The translations under genes and the position numbers were made by a program. Below the pieces are notes generated by a model, which was given only the letters and a program-made list of their open reading frames with translations, did no database searches and had not been told where the DNA came from. Source: Halorubrum sp. SD626R (GTDB lineage: Archaea; Halobacteriota; Halobacteria; Halobacteriales; Haloferacaceae). Taken from it: a stretch of DNA of 61,288 bases. Shown piece after piece: positions 61,112-61,288 of the stretch (its first letter is position 1; every line of letters starts with the position of its first letter). The DNA lies in the NCBI RefSeq assembly GCF_001261915.1, contig NZ_CVRT01000109.1, positions 1 to 61,288 on the forward strand. Direction: 5' to 3'.

Positions 61112-61187
61112 AGCCAAGGGCCGGATTTGAACCGGCGTTGGGCGGCTCTGCAGGCCGCTGCGTCTGACCAGACTCTGCCACCTTGGC
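61112..61187 (-). tRNA. tRNA-Cys (GCA anticodon)
   Basis: Read on the minus strand it forms a 76-nt cloverleaf. The acceptor stem GCCAAGG (from 61187) pairs with CCTTGGC, with T as discriminator at 61112. The anticodon stem GCGGC/GCCGC encloses CTGCAGA with anticodon GCA. The T arm is GCCGG-TTCAAAT-CCGGC. CCA is not encoded. A TTAAA-containing patch about 25 nt upstream is a likely promoter. Confidence 0.95.
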
Positions 61188-61288
61188 GCTATCGAAGGTA
61201 CCGCAGTCGAGAGTTTAAGCCTAGCGGTCATAACACGCTCGCTGGATGACGATCCGCGTCTCTTGGGAGGGAAGTGTCTATGGGTGGT

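Overview
The window is chromosomal DNA of an extremely halophilic archaeon. GC content is very high, with strong G/C bias at third codon positions. Nearly all proteins are rich in Asp and Glu (salt-in adaptation). Many genes look leaderless, with an archaeal TATA-like box 25-30 nt before the start codon. Archaeal markers include transcription factor B, ribosomal protein L10e/uL16, NucS, archaeal MptD, a GTPBP1-type GTPase and haloarchaeal tRNAs. The style (many small zinc-ribbon proteins, DUF5787/5789/5790/5611-type proteins, a structured repeat near 47.7 kb) suggests Halorubrum or a close relative; the genus is inferred, not proven.

Region by region. 0-9.9 kb is housekeeping: CBS-domain protein, NUDIX hydrolase, NAD synthase, a TrpD-like protein, a two-domain siroheme-decarboxylase/Lrp-like protein, an aldo/keto reductase, a creatininase-fold amidohydrolase and small conserved haloarchaeal proteins. 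9.9-18.7 kb holds an ABC exporter, RNase Z, a HIT protein, a ParA/MinD-like protein with a damaged P-loop, TFB, a GTPBP1-like GTPase and MptD (pterin synthesis). 18.7-26.1 kb holds a PHP phosphoesterase, a 5'-deoxyadenosine/SAH deaminase-type amidohydrolase, a LysE-type exporter, a large acidic secreted repeat protein, SAH hydrolase, a shortened orphan VapB-like antitoxin and NucS. 26.1-29 kb holds L10e, a Ski2-like helicase and tRNA-Pro.

29.06-31.16 kb is the clearest accessory region. Between tRNA-Pro and tRNA-Phe lies AT-richer DNA with unusual codon use, encoding a 384-residue protein built from three tandem PD-(D/E)XK-type units, of which only the first keeps the nuclease residues. Immediately after tRNA-Phe are two further copies of that tRNA's 3' end, in direct orientation and separated by hairpin-rich DNA, as expected for scars of repeated integration or excision at the tRNA.

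31.2-47.5 kb returns to core genes: DoxX-like protein, cold-shock protein, two 2Fe-2S ferredoxins, a pentapeptide-repeat protein fused to a two-helix pore, a cryptic kinase-like protein, UspA, ROK kinase, PrsW-like protease, FAU-1-type ribonuclease, glutamate-cysteine ligase (with a possible 23-codon leader ORF), NifU-like and PUA proteins. 47.5-47.95 kb is a gene-free, strongly structured repeat element.

50-57.9 kb is a tight four-gene operon of two different PrkA-type ATPase/kinases, a UPF0229 (DUF444) VWA-like protein and SpoVR. It is the archaeal version of the bacterial prkA-yeaH-spoVR stress/starvation module. The last 3.3 kb contain a VOC protein plus alpha/beta-hydrolase pair, small membrane proteins and tRNA-Cys on the minus strand. 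No CRISPR array, rRNA or intact transposase is visible.
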